From: Desulforamulus aeronauticus DSM 10349
GTDB lineage: Bacteria; Bacillota; Desulfotomaculia; Desulfotomaculales; Desulfotomaculaceae
DNA: 64,000 nt
NCBI RefSeq assembly: GCF_900142375.1
Contig: NZ_FRAR01000004.1
Location: forward strand, 62,001 to 126,000
Reading direction: 5' to 3'
Below, piece by piece: positions 52,900 through 61,690 of this stretch; the stretch's first letter is position 1; each line of letters opens with the position of its first letter. The notes beneath the pieces were generated by a model, which worked only from the letters and a program-made list of their open reading frames with translations, was not told the origin of the DNA and made no database searches. The position numbers and the translations under genes were made by a program.

Positions 52900-53589
52900 T
52901 TATGTCAAATCAAAGGTCTCCCCTGGTTGAAGGACACATACACGGGAAGTTGTCTGCTCCTCCACCACCTTTTTAAAAGCAAAGGGGTCCTGGGTAATCA
53001 AGGGAAAAGTGTTATAGTGCATCGGTATCACCTGTCCAGGTTGGAGCATTTTTACGGCCTCCAGAGCATCCTCTGGTCCCATGGTAAAGTTATCGCCAAT
53101 GGGCAGCAAAGCTAAATCAATGGAGTGCAATCGGCCAAGCAAAGCCATATCCCCAAATAGACCGGTATCTCCGGCGTGATACAGGGTCTTACCATTGGCA
53201 GTAATTAGAAAACCGCAAGGGTTGCCCAAGTATTCTGCCGGACCGTTATCACCGCCTAGGGAGCTGCCGTGCAGAGCCTGGGTTAGCTTAACCTGAAAAG
53301 GCCCAAAATCATGAGCACCGCCGATGTGCATGCCATGGGCCTTTGCCCCCTGACGGGTACAGTAATTGGCCAATTCAAAAACAGCCACTACGGTACCGCC
53401 AGACTGTTTAGCCAAGGTCAAAACATCGGACGAATGGTCGTTGTGGCCATGACTAACCAGAATATAATCTGCTGTAATGTTTACATTAGCTGGTACTACC
53501 GGGTTACCGGTAAGAAAAGGATCAAAGACGATGGTAATATTGTTCACTTCAACAAGAAACGCCGAGTGACCAAGGAAAGTAATGCGCAT
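52900..53589 (-). CDS. UPF0173 metal-dependent hydrolase
   Basis: This 229-residue metallo-beta-lactamase fold protein has the metal motif SHGHNDHSSD about residue 47, YHAGDTG and a later PMHYNTFPLI, as in the UPF0173/YtkL family. The substrate is unknown. The start is ATG 53589, eight bases after GGAG; a TTG one codon earlier is not supported. It converges with the nicotinate phosphoribosyltransferase gene. Confidence 0.9.
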   Translation of the reverse strand: MRITFLGHSAFLVEVNNITIVFDPFLTGNPVVPANVNITADYILVSHGHNDHSSDVLTLAKQSGGTVVAVFELANYCTRQGAKAHGMHIGGAHDFGPFQVKLTQALHGSSLGGDNGPAEYLGNPCGFLITANGKTLYHAGDTGLFGDMALLGRLHSIDLALLPIGDNFTMGPEDALEAVKMLQPGQVIPMHYNTFPLITQDPFAFKKVVEEQTTSRVCVLQPGETFDLT

Positions 53590-53769
53590 CAAATCAGCTC
53601 CTACTATAGGCCTTAGGCTTTACTATATTCAAAGTAAGTATTGCCTTATTATTCCATAAAAATAGCTATTCCAAAAAGGATTTACATAATACTGCCTAAA
53701 AAGCTTATGGCTTAGAGTCATAAACATATTTTCAAAAGCTTTGAATGATAGCCCTCAGTCTGCTTTACT

Positions 53770-54639
53770 CTACTCCCCCAACGCTTCCCGCACCAACTCC
53801 GCTACTTCCCAGGGCAGTGCTGCTACCTTCGCACCGGCTAAGGTCAAGGCTGCCACCTTGCTTTGGAAGGTCCCCTTGCCTCGTTCGATGATAGCACCGG
53901 CATGCCCCATGCGCTTGCCGGGAGGTGCCGAACTACCTGCCAGGAAGGCTACCACAGGTTTAGTCATTTCTTTAATATACAACGATGCTTCTTCCTCTGC
54001 ATTGCCACCGATTTCTCCCACCAAAACCACCACTTTGGTCGTCGGGTCTTGCTCAAATTTAGCCAACACTTCGGTAAAGGAAAGACCCACCACCCGATCA
54101 CCCCCCAGACCCACCACGGTGGATTGACCCAGTCCGCTCAGGGTGAGGTTATTGGCTATTTCATAGCTTAAGGTTCCGCTGCGGGCTACCACTCCCACCG
54201 GACCGGGGGTATAAATACTGTTAGGCATAATACCCATTTTGCTCTGTCCTGGTGAAATGATACCAAAGGTATTTGGACCTATTATGGTAACTTGATGTTT
54301 TTCGGCGTAGGCCATAATATCTAATTCATCGTGCAGAGGCACGTGTTCGGTGATGATGACTAAGGTTTTAATACCTGCAGACATAGCTTCGAAGGCAGCA
54401 TCCTTAACCCCCGGTGCCGGAATAAAGATGATCGAAGCGGTAATGGGATACTGCTCCATTGCCTGAGCCACGGTATCAAACACTGGCACGCCGTGTACCT
54501 CCTGGCCTCCTTTGCCAGGCGACACTCCGGCAGCCACCCTCGCTCCATATGCCAGCATTTGGGAAGTATGAAAATTCCCCTGCTTACCGGTAATACCTTG
54601 CACCAGAATAACGCTCTTAGTATCAATAATGATTGCCAT
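53770..54639 (-). CDS. sucD: Succinyl-CoA synthetase subunit alpha
   Basis: With SucC this enzyme interconverts succinyl-CoA and succinate with formation of ATP (or GTP). The N-terminal CoA-binding domain has VQGITGKQG, and the phosphorylated histidine lies in GHAGAIIERGKG (about residue 246). 289 residues is standard. Its ATG overlaps the sucC stop (TAATG) behind GGAGG, so the subunits are translationally coupled. Confidence 0.95.
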   Translation of the reverse strand: MAIIIDTKSVILVQGITGKQGNFHTSQMLAYGARVAAGVSPGKGGQEVHGVPVFDTVAQAMEQYPITASIIFIPAPGVKDAAFEAMSAGIKTLVIITEHVPLHDELDIMAYAEKHQVTIIGPNTFGIISPGQSKMGIMPNSIYTPGPVGVVARSGTLSYEIANNLTLSGLGQSTVVGLGGDRVVGLSFTEVLAKFEQDPTTKVVVLVGEIGGNAEEEASLYIKEMTKPVVAFLAGSSAPPGKRMGHAGAIIERGKGTFQSKVAALTLAGAKVAALPWEVAELVREALGE

Positions 54640-55757
54640 TACACTGCCTCCTTGGCTGCCAGTTCCACTGCTTTGGCCACTGCTTCATCAATACTACGGT
54701 AGGCGCTCATACCCTGCTGCCGTAAAATCTCTACTCCGGCCTCTTCATTGGTGCCCACCAGACGGATCACCAGGGGAACCGGAATACCAATGGTTTCTTT
54801 TACCTGAGCAAAGGCCCGGGCCACATCATCACAGCGGGTAATGCCACCGAAAATATTCACCACAATGGTCTTTGGTTTGGTGGACAAAAGAATTTCTAGA
54901 GCCTTGGCAGTAGCTTCGGTACCGGCACCGCCCCCGGCATCCATAAAGTTACGGGGACTACCGCCAAAGTGATTGATGATATCCAAGGTGGCCATGGTAA
55001 TACCGGCACCGTTTGCCATCACACCAATTTCCCCATCCAGTTCTACAAAGGAAATGCCGATAGCCGCAGCCTTTAGTTCCCTTTCAGTACGTTCCTCCAC
55101 GCTGGGCAGCCATTCCGGGTAACGGAAAGCAGCCTCATCATCAATGGTAAGCTTAGCATCTGCTGCGATTAGCTTACCGGAACTCAAAACCAAGGGATTG
55201 ATCTCTACTAACTCTGCATCATATTTGCGGAATAGATTATACATTTTTACCAGCAACTCACTAAATTGCTTACTCTCTGCGGCAGGTAGCCCCATTCTTC
55301 TAGCCACTTCCCGCCCAAAATGTGGTTGTATTCCGGCGTGCACATCTACATGGAATTTAACAATATGCTCCTCTGCTACCTCTTCAATATCCACTCCACC
55401 TTGGGCAGAGGCAATTACCAAGGGCTTACGTTTTCCACCATCTACCGTGATAGCCACATAGTATTCTCGATCAATCTTTAATTTCTCTTCCACCAGCACT
55501 GCGTGTACAGGCAAATCCCTAATTACAGTAGCCAAAAGTTCCTGGGCTGCTACCTCCGTCTCAGTGGCTGAAGCAGGAAATTTAATACCACCTGCTTTAC
55601 CCCTACCTCCGGCCAGCACCTGACTTTTGACAACAATGGCAGGCAAAGAAGCTGCAAAATCTGCTACACCTGCCGAATTAAAAAAAGCCTGCCCCCGGGG
55701 TACCGGAATTCCTTCCCGACGAAAGATATCTTTGCCCATATACTCATATAGTTTCAA
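54639..55757 (-). CDS. sucC: Succinyl-CoA synthetase subunit beta
   Basis: This is the nucleotide-binding ATP-grasp subunit. The N terminus KLYEYMGKDIFRREGIPVP, the VVKSQVLAGGRGKAGG loop, VEINPLVL (Mg2+ ligands) and NIFGGITRCDDVA are all characteristic. 372 residues is a little short of E. coli SucC (388) but normal for Firmicutes. The start is TTG 55757, seven bases after GGAGG. Repeat copy B lies just upstream. Confidence 0.95.
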   Translation of the reverse strand: MKLYEYMGKDIFRREGIPVPRGQAFFNSAGVADFAASLPAIVVKSQVLAGGRGKAGGIKFPASATETEVAAQELLATVIRDLPVHAVLVEEKLKIDREYYVAITVDGGKRKPLVIASAQGGVDIEEVAEEHIVKFHVDVHAGIQPHFGREVARRMGLPAAESKQFSELLVKMYNLFRKYDAELVEINPLVLSSGKLIAADAKLTIDDEAAFRYPEWLPSVEERTERELKAAAIGISFVELDGEIGVMANGAGITMATLDIINHFGGSPRNFMDAGGGAGTEATAKALEILLSTKPKTIVVNIFGGITRCDDVARAFAQVKETIGIPVPLVIRLVGTNEEAGVEILRQQGMSAYRSIDEAVAKAVELAAKEAV

Positions 55758-55773
55758 CGGGTAACCTCCTTAG

Positions 55774-55832
55774 AAAAACTTGGCTTACTTGCCTGCCTGG
55801 GACCTTAGGTTATGACCTATAGGGTACAAGTA
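55774..55832. repeat. Copy B of the intergenic repeat
   Basis: This copy shares TTAGAAAAACTTGGCTT with copy A, then GCCTG, GACC and TAGGTTATGACCTATAGGGTA. Its right end is shortened: CAAGTAG replaces GGCCAAGTC. It lies upstream of sucC. Confidence 0.7.
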
Positions 55833-55886
55833 GTTGAAAGCCTTAGTTTGTATGCTAAATAAAAGTCACACTAATGAAAATATTCG

Positions 55887-56441
55887 CTACAAACCGTTCT
55901 TTTCCTGTTCATACAGTTTAAGAAAACGCAATAATAATTCAGCTAGGGTAGCATCTGTCGCTCGGCAGGTACCTTTCATCTCCAGATCACGTGCCATCAA
56001 CAGTGCATTTTGAATGGTCTTGATGGTGCTGATGCAGGGTAGTTGACAACCATTTCTTAATATCAGCCTTGATCTAGCTCCGTCTTTTTCCTGTTTCTCT
56101 ATAGTCTCAATTATATTTACATTGATAAAACCATAACAAGGATCACCGGAACACCGAGCTGCTCGTGTCTTGATCGCCACCATTGTATAGCCCGGAGCCA
56201 AGGCAAGTGGTGCGAAACCACTGCCACCTCTCTTCTGAAAATGCTGCCTGAGAGCCTGATAGTCTACCATAAAATGACGGCAAATAAATTTTTTAATGCT
56301 GCGAATGCTGCGAATGTTGCGGAAGTCATGATAATAATTGCCAGCAACATCAACAATTTTGGTACCATCACCCTCAGGCAGGTAAATGGGAATAAAATAG
56401 GCTAGTCGGTTAATCACATTAATCCAAGGCGCCTTATTCAT
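55887..56441 (-). CDS. Hypothetical protein, possibly ComK-like
   Basis: This 184-residue protein is not clearly recognised. Its middle and end (LAPGYTMVAIKTRAARCSGD, then YGFINVNIIE, RLILRNGCQLPCIST, and a final NALLMARDL) follow the order of elements in the competence regulator ComK: a hydrophobic strand ending in P, GWI, a strand before F/L-x-NG, then S and a helix. Overall identity is low, and the cysteines are extra. The start is ATG 56441, seven bases after AGGGGAG; the ATG 56444 is an alternative. It is divergent from the chemoreceptor gene. Confidence 0.6.
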   Translation of the reverse strand: MNKAPWINVINRLAYFIPIYLPEGDGTKIVDVAGNYYHDFRNIRSIRSIKKFICRHFMVDYQALRQHFQKRGGSGFAPLALAPGYTMVAIKTRAARCSGDPCYGFINVNIIETIEKQEKDGARSRLILRNGCQLPCISTIKTIQNALLMARDLEMKGTCRATDATLAELLLRFLKLYEQEKNGL

Positions 56442-56544
56442 CATGTTTCTCCCCTTCCATTTGCTTGTCATAGAGCATATCGTATTCCAGTAAAAGGAAA
56501 TTAAAGTATATTTTTATTTTGTGAAAGATTGGTAGAATTTTCAA

Positions 56545-56664
56545 TGACACAAAAGTGTCAACTTTGCCTAATATCCAATCAGACTCTTAAATATGTCACA
56601 TAGATGACAGTTAATTATTCCAGAGTTGGTAAAATTGTCATATTGTCACGTGTCTTACAATAAT
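56545..56664 (+). promoter_or_regulatory. TGTCA palindrome array and promoter of the chemoreceptor gene
   Basis: TGACAC-aaaa-GTGTCA (56545-56560), TGTCA-n6-TGACA (56594-56609), and a direct pair TTGTCA/TTGTCA (56635-56648) lie in 104 bases. The first TTGTCA of the last pair can serve as a -35 box, with AATAAT (56659-56664) as -10 after 18 bases. A repressor or activator that binds TGTCA palindromes is likely. Confidence 0.5.
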
Positions 56665-56698
56665 GCAAATACATTTTATCACAAGGGGTTGAAAGTTA

Positions 56699-58612
56699 AT
56701 GTCTACGATTGTTCAGCCAAAAACTGGAGGTCTGCGAACTAAGCTCATTGTTTATTTCCTATTAATTACCTTGCTTCCTTTAGTAGGATACTCTTTCTAC
56801 AGCATTAACAAAGCAGAACAAATATTAAAGAAGCAATACGAAACACAAACTCAACAATTACTAAGCACTAATTTAAATGATGTTTTATCGGCAGAACAAA
56901 AAATGATTTTGGAAATGTCTCATAGCCCCCTGGTAAAGTCTATGAATTATTTACAAGCAGAACCTTATTTTCAACGCTTTATTAAAGACAACCCTCAATA
57001 CTCACATATCCTAATCTGTAATCCCCAAGGAATTGAAATTGCTCACTCCGAAGGAGCCGAACACCACGGTAAAAGCATTGCTGACAAAGAATATTTTAAA
57101 ACACCCTGGGAAACCGGTAAGCCGGTCATTGCCGACGCCACCTTTTCCACCAGTACCGGACGTAAAATCATTGGTTTAGGTGTGCCCATCTTTACCGATA
57201 ACGGGGAAAAGATTGGTGTGATTGTTGGCTTCATCCGTCTGGAATACATATCCGATCGTGTTACTGATAAAAAAGTTTCTCAAAATGGTTATACCTTTAT
57301 GCTAAATAAAAAGGGTGAGTTAATTGGTCACCCGGATACTAATAAGCTTTTAAAAGAAAATATCCTACAAGACAAGAATCTTGATGAACACACTAAACAA
57401 ATATTTCAAAAGATGATCAAGCAACAAAGCGGTGTTGATGAAACCTTTTTAGATGGTAAAAAGGTAATTATTAACTACAAACCGGCTAATATTAATGATT
57501 GGTCCATCGCAGCCGTCAGCCCGGTGGAAGAAGTCTTTGTTCTGGCAAATAAGTTAAAAACCGATACCTGGAAAGCCATCTTGTTGATTTCGGTTCTACT
57601 TTTGGGAATTGTAACATTCATCACTGGTCGAATCTTGAAACCCATTAACCACTACGTAAAAATGGTTAATGAAGGGGATTTTACCCAACAGGTAAATAGC
57701 AGCGATGAATTAGGCATTGCCTTTGGTAAGTTAGCTGTGGAATTAAGATCGATGTTAACCAAATTAAATATGAACGTAGAAAAATTGAGTTCCTCCTCTG
57801 AGCGTTTCCGGGATATCTCTGAAACCTCTGCAGCAGCTGCTAACGATATTACCATGAAGGTACAAAATATAGCGGAGTCTACCCTGTATCAAAAACAAAA
57901 GGTTAGCGAAGTGAGCAATTTTATTTCCAATATTAATCAGGAATTAACACAGATGCAGGAAGGCCTGGAAAACAGTCAAAGTTCATCGGATCAAGCCTTT
58001 TATACTGCCCAAAACGGTCAGCAATTAGTAGAAAACATGGCTTCCTCCATTAATAATTTAAGTCAGAAAACTAATCAAATTAATACCATTGTGGATACCA
58101 TTAGCTCCATTGCCGAACAAACGAATCTACTAGCCCTTAATGCTGCCATTGAAGCGGCCAGGGCGGGAGATTCTGGTAAAGGCTTTGCGGTGGTAGCCGA
58201 AGAGGTAAGAAAACTTGCTTCCCAAAGTTCCGATGCCACCACCCAAATCGGTCAACTGGTGAAAGAAATTAAAACCGGCATTGAAACCGTAGTTAGTCTG
58301 GCTACTTCCCAGGGCAATGCCAACAATGTTGTGAGGGCTTTTGAAGAAATTTTAGAAAAAACACAACGTGCATCAGACAGCGTTTCTTCCTTGGCCTCAA
58401 CTGCCAAGATGATCCAGAATGAAAGCATCCAAATTGAGCTAGAAGTCAAGCACATTGCAAATTTAGTCAAGGATACCGCCGACGGTGCTGAAAGCATTGC
58501 GGCCTACACCCAGGAACAATCAGCAGCAATTGAAGAACTATCTAGCTCTGCGGAAGAATTAAATACTGTTGCTGGTTCTATGAAAAAAGAAATCGACCAC
58601 TTCAAATATTAA
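56699..58612 (+). CDS. Methyl-accepting chemotaxis protein
   Basis: This 637-residue chemoreceptor has a membrane helix (about residues 14-33), an extracellular dCache-like sensor (about 40-280, with the [18 protein letters not shown] strands), a second helix (283-305), a HAMP linker, and a long helical signalling domain with the conserved hairpin [20 protein letters not shown]. The ligand is not deducible. It signals through CheA/CheW, none of which is nearby. The ATG is ten bases after AAGGGG. A strong terminator follows the stop. Confidence 0.93.
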   Translation: MSTIVQPKTGGLRTKLIVYFLLITLLPLVGYSFYSINKAEQILKKQYETQTQQLLSTNLNDVLSAEQKMILEMSHSPLVKSMNYLQAEPYFQRFIKDNPQYSHILICNPQGIEIAHSEGAEHHGKSIADKEYFKTPWETGKPVIADATFSTSTGRKIIGLGVPIFTDNGEKIGVIVGFIRLEYISDRVTDKKVSQNGYTFMLNKKGELIGHPDTNKLLKENILQDKNLDEHTKQIFQKMIKQQSGVDETFLDGKKVIINYKPANINDWSIAAVSPVEEVFVLANKLKTDTWKAILLISVLLLGIVTFITGRILKPINHYVKMVNEGDFTQQVNSSDELGIAFGKLAVELRSMLTKLNMNVEKLSSSSERFRDISETSAAAANDITMKVQNIAESTLYQKQKVSEVSNFISNINQELTQMQEGLENSQSSSDQAFYTAQNGQQLVENMASSINNLSQKTNQINTIVDTISSIAEQTNLLALNAAIEAARAGDSGKGFAVVAEEVRKLASQSSDATTQIGQLVKEIKTGIETVVSLATSQGNANNVVRAFEEILEKTQRASDSVSSLASTAKMIQNESIQIELEVKHIANLVKDTADGAESIAAYTQEQSAAIEELSSSAEELNTVAGSMKKEIDHFKY

Positions 58613-58617
58613 ATCAA

Positions 58618-58658
58618 AGGTGCAGATTATTGAACAATTCAATAATCTGCACCTTTTT
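58618..58658 (+). terminator. Terminator of the chemoreceptor gene
   Basis: A perfect 17-bp stem (58618-58634 with 58638-58654) with a three-base loop is followed by TTTT. Confidence 0.9.
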
Positions 58659-58681
58659 CAGATAAGTGTTAATCTATCTAC

Positions 58682-58709
58682 AAAAAACACCACAACAATG
58701 TGTGGTGTT
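58682..58709 (-). terminator. Minus-strand terminator downstream of trxB
   Basis: AACACCACA (58686-58694) pairs with TGTGGTGTT (58701-58709), followed by TTTTTTG on the minus strand. It may end transcripts from trxB or antisense to the small RNA candidate. Confidence 0.65.
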
Positions 58710-58742
58710 AAAAAAATCAACTATATTTTTAATGAATTTGGA

Positions 58743-58826
58743 TATACTACCAAGGTAGGTTGAAGTTCTCAACCTAATCTCCTCTCCCTTTCTTGCTGTA
58801 TCTAACCCAAGATACAGCATTTTTTT
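58743..58826 (+). ncRNA. Candidate small RNA with a C-rich loop and own terminator
   Basis: TATACT (58743-58748) could be a -10 box. An 8-bp stem TAGGTTGA/TCAACCTA (58756-58763, 58769-58776) is followed by an unpaired TCTCCTCTCCCTTTC and then a perfect 10-bp terminator stem (58794-58803 with 58810-58819) with seven T residues. There is no ORF. The CU-rich stretch is complementary to ribosome sites. No -35 box is clear, so this is only a candidate. Confidence 0.45.
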
Positions 58827-58835
58827 CGCTTTCAG

Positions 58836-58901
58836 AAGACTTGGCGTACCCTATAAGTCATAGCCTAAAGGTCACAGGCAAAAGTAAACAAGTCAAGTTT
58901 T
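58836..58901. repeat. Copy C of the intergenic repeat (inverted)
   Basis: Read on the minus strand it begins AAAACTTGACTTG, contains GCCTGTGACCTTTAGGCT and ATGACTTATAGGGTA, and ends CGCCAAGTCT. It matches copy A along its full length with substitutions. It lies between the small RNA candidate and trxB. Confidence 0.72.
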
Positions 58902-58907
58902 ACTGCT

Positions 58908-59828
58908 TTATTCCTGAGCTGCTAAATACTTTTCTACTTCCATGGCTGCCACGGCACCGTCAGACACCGCGGTAACCACTTGGCGCAAGGGTTTTTGGCA
59001 AATATCCCCGGCCACATAGAGTCCTGGTACACCGGTTTCCATTTTGTTATTCACTAAAACGTACCCACGGGAATCAGTTTCTACCAGATCCTTTATCAAA
59101 TCGGAATTAGCCCGGGTACCTACGTAAACAAACACACCGTCTACCGGAGTATCCTTACGTTCATCACTGCGGACATCCTTTACCGTAACCGCTACTACTT
59201 TATCTTCTCCTACCACTTTATCCACCACTGAATGCCAGATGAACTCAATCTTTTCATTAGCCATAGCACGTTTCTGAATGAGTTTGGTGGCCCTAAGTTC
59301 ATCCCGACGGTGAATGATATACACCTTGGCGGCAAACTTGGTAAGGAATAGTGCTTCTTCCACAGCAGCATCCCCACCACCTACCACAGCAACGGTTTTA
59401 TCCCGGAAGAAGGCACCGTCGCAGGTGGCACAATAGGAAACGCCTCGGCCATGAAACTTTTGCTCTCCATCTACCCCTAGAAAACTAGGCTTAGAACCTG
59501 TGGCAAGAATGACCGTTTTGGTTTTAAAGGTGGAATGACCGGTCTTTACAATAAATTCTCGATCCTGTTTTTCGACAGATTCTACATCTTCAGTTAGCAC
59601 AGAAAGACCAAAGGTACGTGCCTGTTCATCCATCTTCATGGCCAGATCAATACCACCAATACCACCGGGAAAACCAGGATAATTTTCAATCCATTCCGTA
59701 GCTGCAGCCTGACCACCGGGCATTCCTCTTTCAATTAGTACTGCATCTATATCTGCCCTGGCTGCATAAAGACCTGCGGTATAGCCCGCTGGTCCACCGC
59801 CGATAATTATTAATTCCTTTTCCTGCAC
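58908..59828 (-). CDS. trxB: Thioredoxin reductase (NADPH)
   Basis: This 306-residue flavoenzyme reduces thioredoxin. FAD motif GGGPAGYTAGLYAAR, active-site CATC (in SYCATCDG), the NADPH motifs VGGGDAAVEEA and HRRDELRA, and the C-terminal GLYVAGDICQ are all complete, unlike the related gene at 41915. The start is GTG 59828, six bases after GGAGGT. It is 103 bases after the HEAT-repeat gene. No thioredoxin gene is adjacent. Confidence 0.95.
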   Translation of the reverse strand: MQEKELIIIGGGPAGYTAGLYAARADIDAVLIERGMPGGQAAATEWIENYPGFPGGIGGIDLAMKMDEQARTFGLSVLTEDVESVEKQDREFIVKTGHSTFKTKTVILATGSKPSFLGVDGEQKFHGRGVSYCATCDGAFFRDKTVAVVGGGDAAVEEALFLTKFAAKVYIIHRRDELRATKLIQKRAMANEKIEFIWHSVVDKVVGEDKVVAVTVKDVRSDERKDTPVDGVFVYVGTRANSDLIKDLVETDSRGYVLVNNKMETGVPGLYVAGDICQKPLRQVVTAVSDGAVAAMEVEKYLAAQE

Positions 59829-59931
59829 AACAGCACCTCCAAATAATAGGACTTACGAAAAGACAATACAATATTTATTATCTCATTTATCAAAATTATC
59901 TGCAAGCAAAAAATTAAGACCCAATCAGGGC

Positions 59932-61398
59932 CTATTCTGATTCTCTCTGTTCTTTCTCTTGTAGTAAAATAGCTCGGGTCTCTCTGGCGGCCCGCTGCAC
60001 CTGAAGTTCTTCCTCCATGTTCTCAATTAACTGCTCCAAATGCTTTAAAGCACTGGGCATCTTTAGTTTGCTCAAGGCGATGGCAGCATTCTCCCTTACT
60101 AAGGCCACGGGATCTTCCAAAGCATTAATTAAGGCGAAGTAAAAGGATTGTTCAGCCATTTGCCCCATGGCCTGGCATGAACGCACCCTGACCAGACTGT
60201 CCCTATCCAAGATAGCTTTACTTAATAGGCTGATAGCATCCTTGCCACCCAATTGGCCGCAGGCCCAGACAATTTGTAAAAATACCTTTTTCGTTACTCG
60301 TCTCTGTAGAGCCTTAAAACACATCACTACGCTAGTATCTCCCCGACGCACCAGTTCCCGGATTACGTGGACAGTCACCTCCGGGTTTTTACCCTGCAGT
60401 ACCGCAGTACTGCGGGAAATCTTATCCCGGGCTTTGCTGCGTAACGTATTCTGCACCTCATCCGCCAGTCCTGGAACCACCAGGGGCACAATGAGCCGAG
60501 CAGCCTGTTCGGAAAGGCCTAAAACCTGATCATGGCTGGCATCACTTATAATAATATTCGCTTCTTGTAAACGTTCTAATAAAGTGGTAATTTGTTTTTT
60601 CGGCCAGTTGGCTAAAATTGCATAACCCCGCGTTTTGGTAAAGAAACTCTCGCCCGTTAACCAAGCAGATTTAGCACCCTTAAGAATATCCACAAAACGA
60701 CTAGGATTCACCTGTCTTTCAACTTCAAAAAGTCCCTCAAATATACGGATGAGGCTATCCGGTTCCAGTTCCAGTCCTAATTCCATAATGATTTGTTCAG
60801 CCTGTAACCGTTCCAAATAATTCTCAAATACCTGAAAACGGTTTCGAAAATCGATCATGAAGCGTAGCATTTGAATTTCAGTTCCAGCTAGATCTCGGTG
60901 AGCCAGTACCTGCTCTTCGTTAGTTTGTCCTAGCGCCTGAATAACTTCCTGGAGCTGCAAGTAATTTTTCTTAAAAATATCCAAGTAAGCTTCGGGATAG
61001 CCTGTTTTTTGCACAATCTCCGGTAAGCGGTAGCCAATAGTAAACATACGCAGGATCATTTCCCAAGGTTGCCAGGGGTGGTTATTGGCTACCGGACTTA
61101 GTCCCAGCACTTCCTTGGCACACTTTAACAAGTCCCCAGACAGCCCTTCGGCAAAGGCAGGCGGATAGGCAAACTGTGTATTTAACTTAGCCGTAAGGAT
61201 ATTACGAAAGGTAGCATTATCAAAAAAATGCCAGTTTATCCTTAAACAAAAAACCAGTTCGGGAATGACGGTTTCCCGTAGATAGGCTAAAGCCAGAGCA
61301 CTTTTGGGGCCGCCCCATTCCTCCGTAAAGGTTTTCTCCAAGGCCTGGGCTAAATCTCCCGCTCCTCCCATAGGCCAGGGCTGTACCTTTATATCCAT
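59932..61398 (-). CDS. HEAT-repeat protein
   Basis: This 488-residue soluble protein ends in HEAT-type helical repeats (about residues 330-470; DSLVRVRSCQAMGQMAE, DPVALVRENAAIALSKL). The N-terminal two thirds are mostly helical and not recognised; they may resemble FliG-like or other armadillo modules. No catalytic residue pattern is seen. The start is ATG 61398, nine bases after AGGA; a start nine codons upstream is less supported. It follows the ger operon on the same strand, 118 bases downstream of its last gene. Confidence 0.8.
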   Translation of the reverse strand: MDIKVQPWPMGGAGDLAQALEKTFTEEWGGPKSALALAYLRETVIPELVFCLRINWHFFDNATFRNILTAKLNTQFAYPPAFAEGLSGDLLKCAKEVLGLSPVANNHPWQPWEMILRMFTIGYRLPEIVQKTGYPEAYLDIFKKNYLQLQEVIQALGQTNEEQVLAHRDLAGTEIQMLRFMIDFRNRFQVFENYLERLQAEQIIMELGLELEPDSLIRIFEGLFEVERQVNPSRFVDILKGAKSAWLTGESFFTKTRGYAILANWPKKQITTLLERLQEANIIISDASHDQVLGLSEQAARLIVPLVVPGLADEVQNTLRSKARDKISRSTAVLQGKNPEVTVHVIRELVRRGDTSVVMCFKALQRRVTKKVFLQIVWACGQLGGKDAISLLSKAILDRDSLVRVRSCQAMGQMAEQSFYFALINALEDPVALVRENAAIALSKLKMPSALKHLEQLIENMEEELQVQRAARETRAILLQEKEQRESE

Positions 61399-61516
61399 GG
61401 AATCACATCCTACATGGTTATCCATAAGGTATTACTATTCTGCATGGACTTTATGGAATCCTGTTAGTTTTTAGAAAATCCTATGGCTTAAGGCCCATCA
61501 CCTAGGGCCAGTCCTT

Positions 61517-61690
61517 TCACTCAAATCCCTTCCTAAAGAAAATAGCATAAAAAGATATCGCCATGGTAATAAGGGTCAGCATCAGGGTCCCTACTGCTCC
61601 ACGCTTGTTTTGATGAGTCCATAACCAGACCACAAAGGAAATAGTATAAAAACCAACGGCCAACGGAATTAAGGCTAGAATGTAATTCAT
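61517..61690 (-). CDS. Small membrane protein of the germination operon, 57 aa
   Basis: This short gene was found by eye. Its ATG (61688-61690) overlaps the gerC stop in an ATGA, behind GGAG. The 57 residues contain two hydrophobic helices (about 3-25 and 33-51) joined by a basic loop HQNKRGAVG, with a charged C terminus. Its position in the operon makes it a likely accessory of the germinant receptor, similar in concept to the small GerD/GerX-type extra subunits; this is inference. Confidence 0.68.
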   Translation of the reverse strand: MNYILALIPLAVGFYTISFVVWLWTHQNKRGAVGTLMLTLITMAISFYAIFFRKGFE

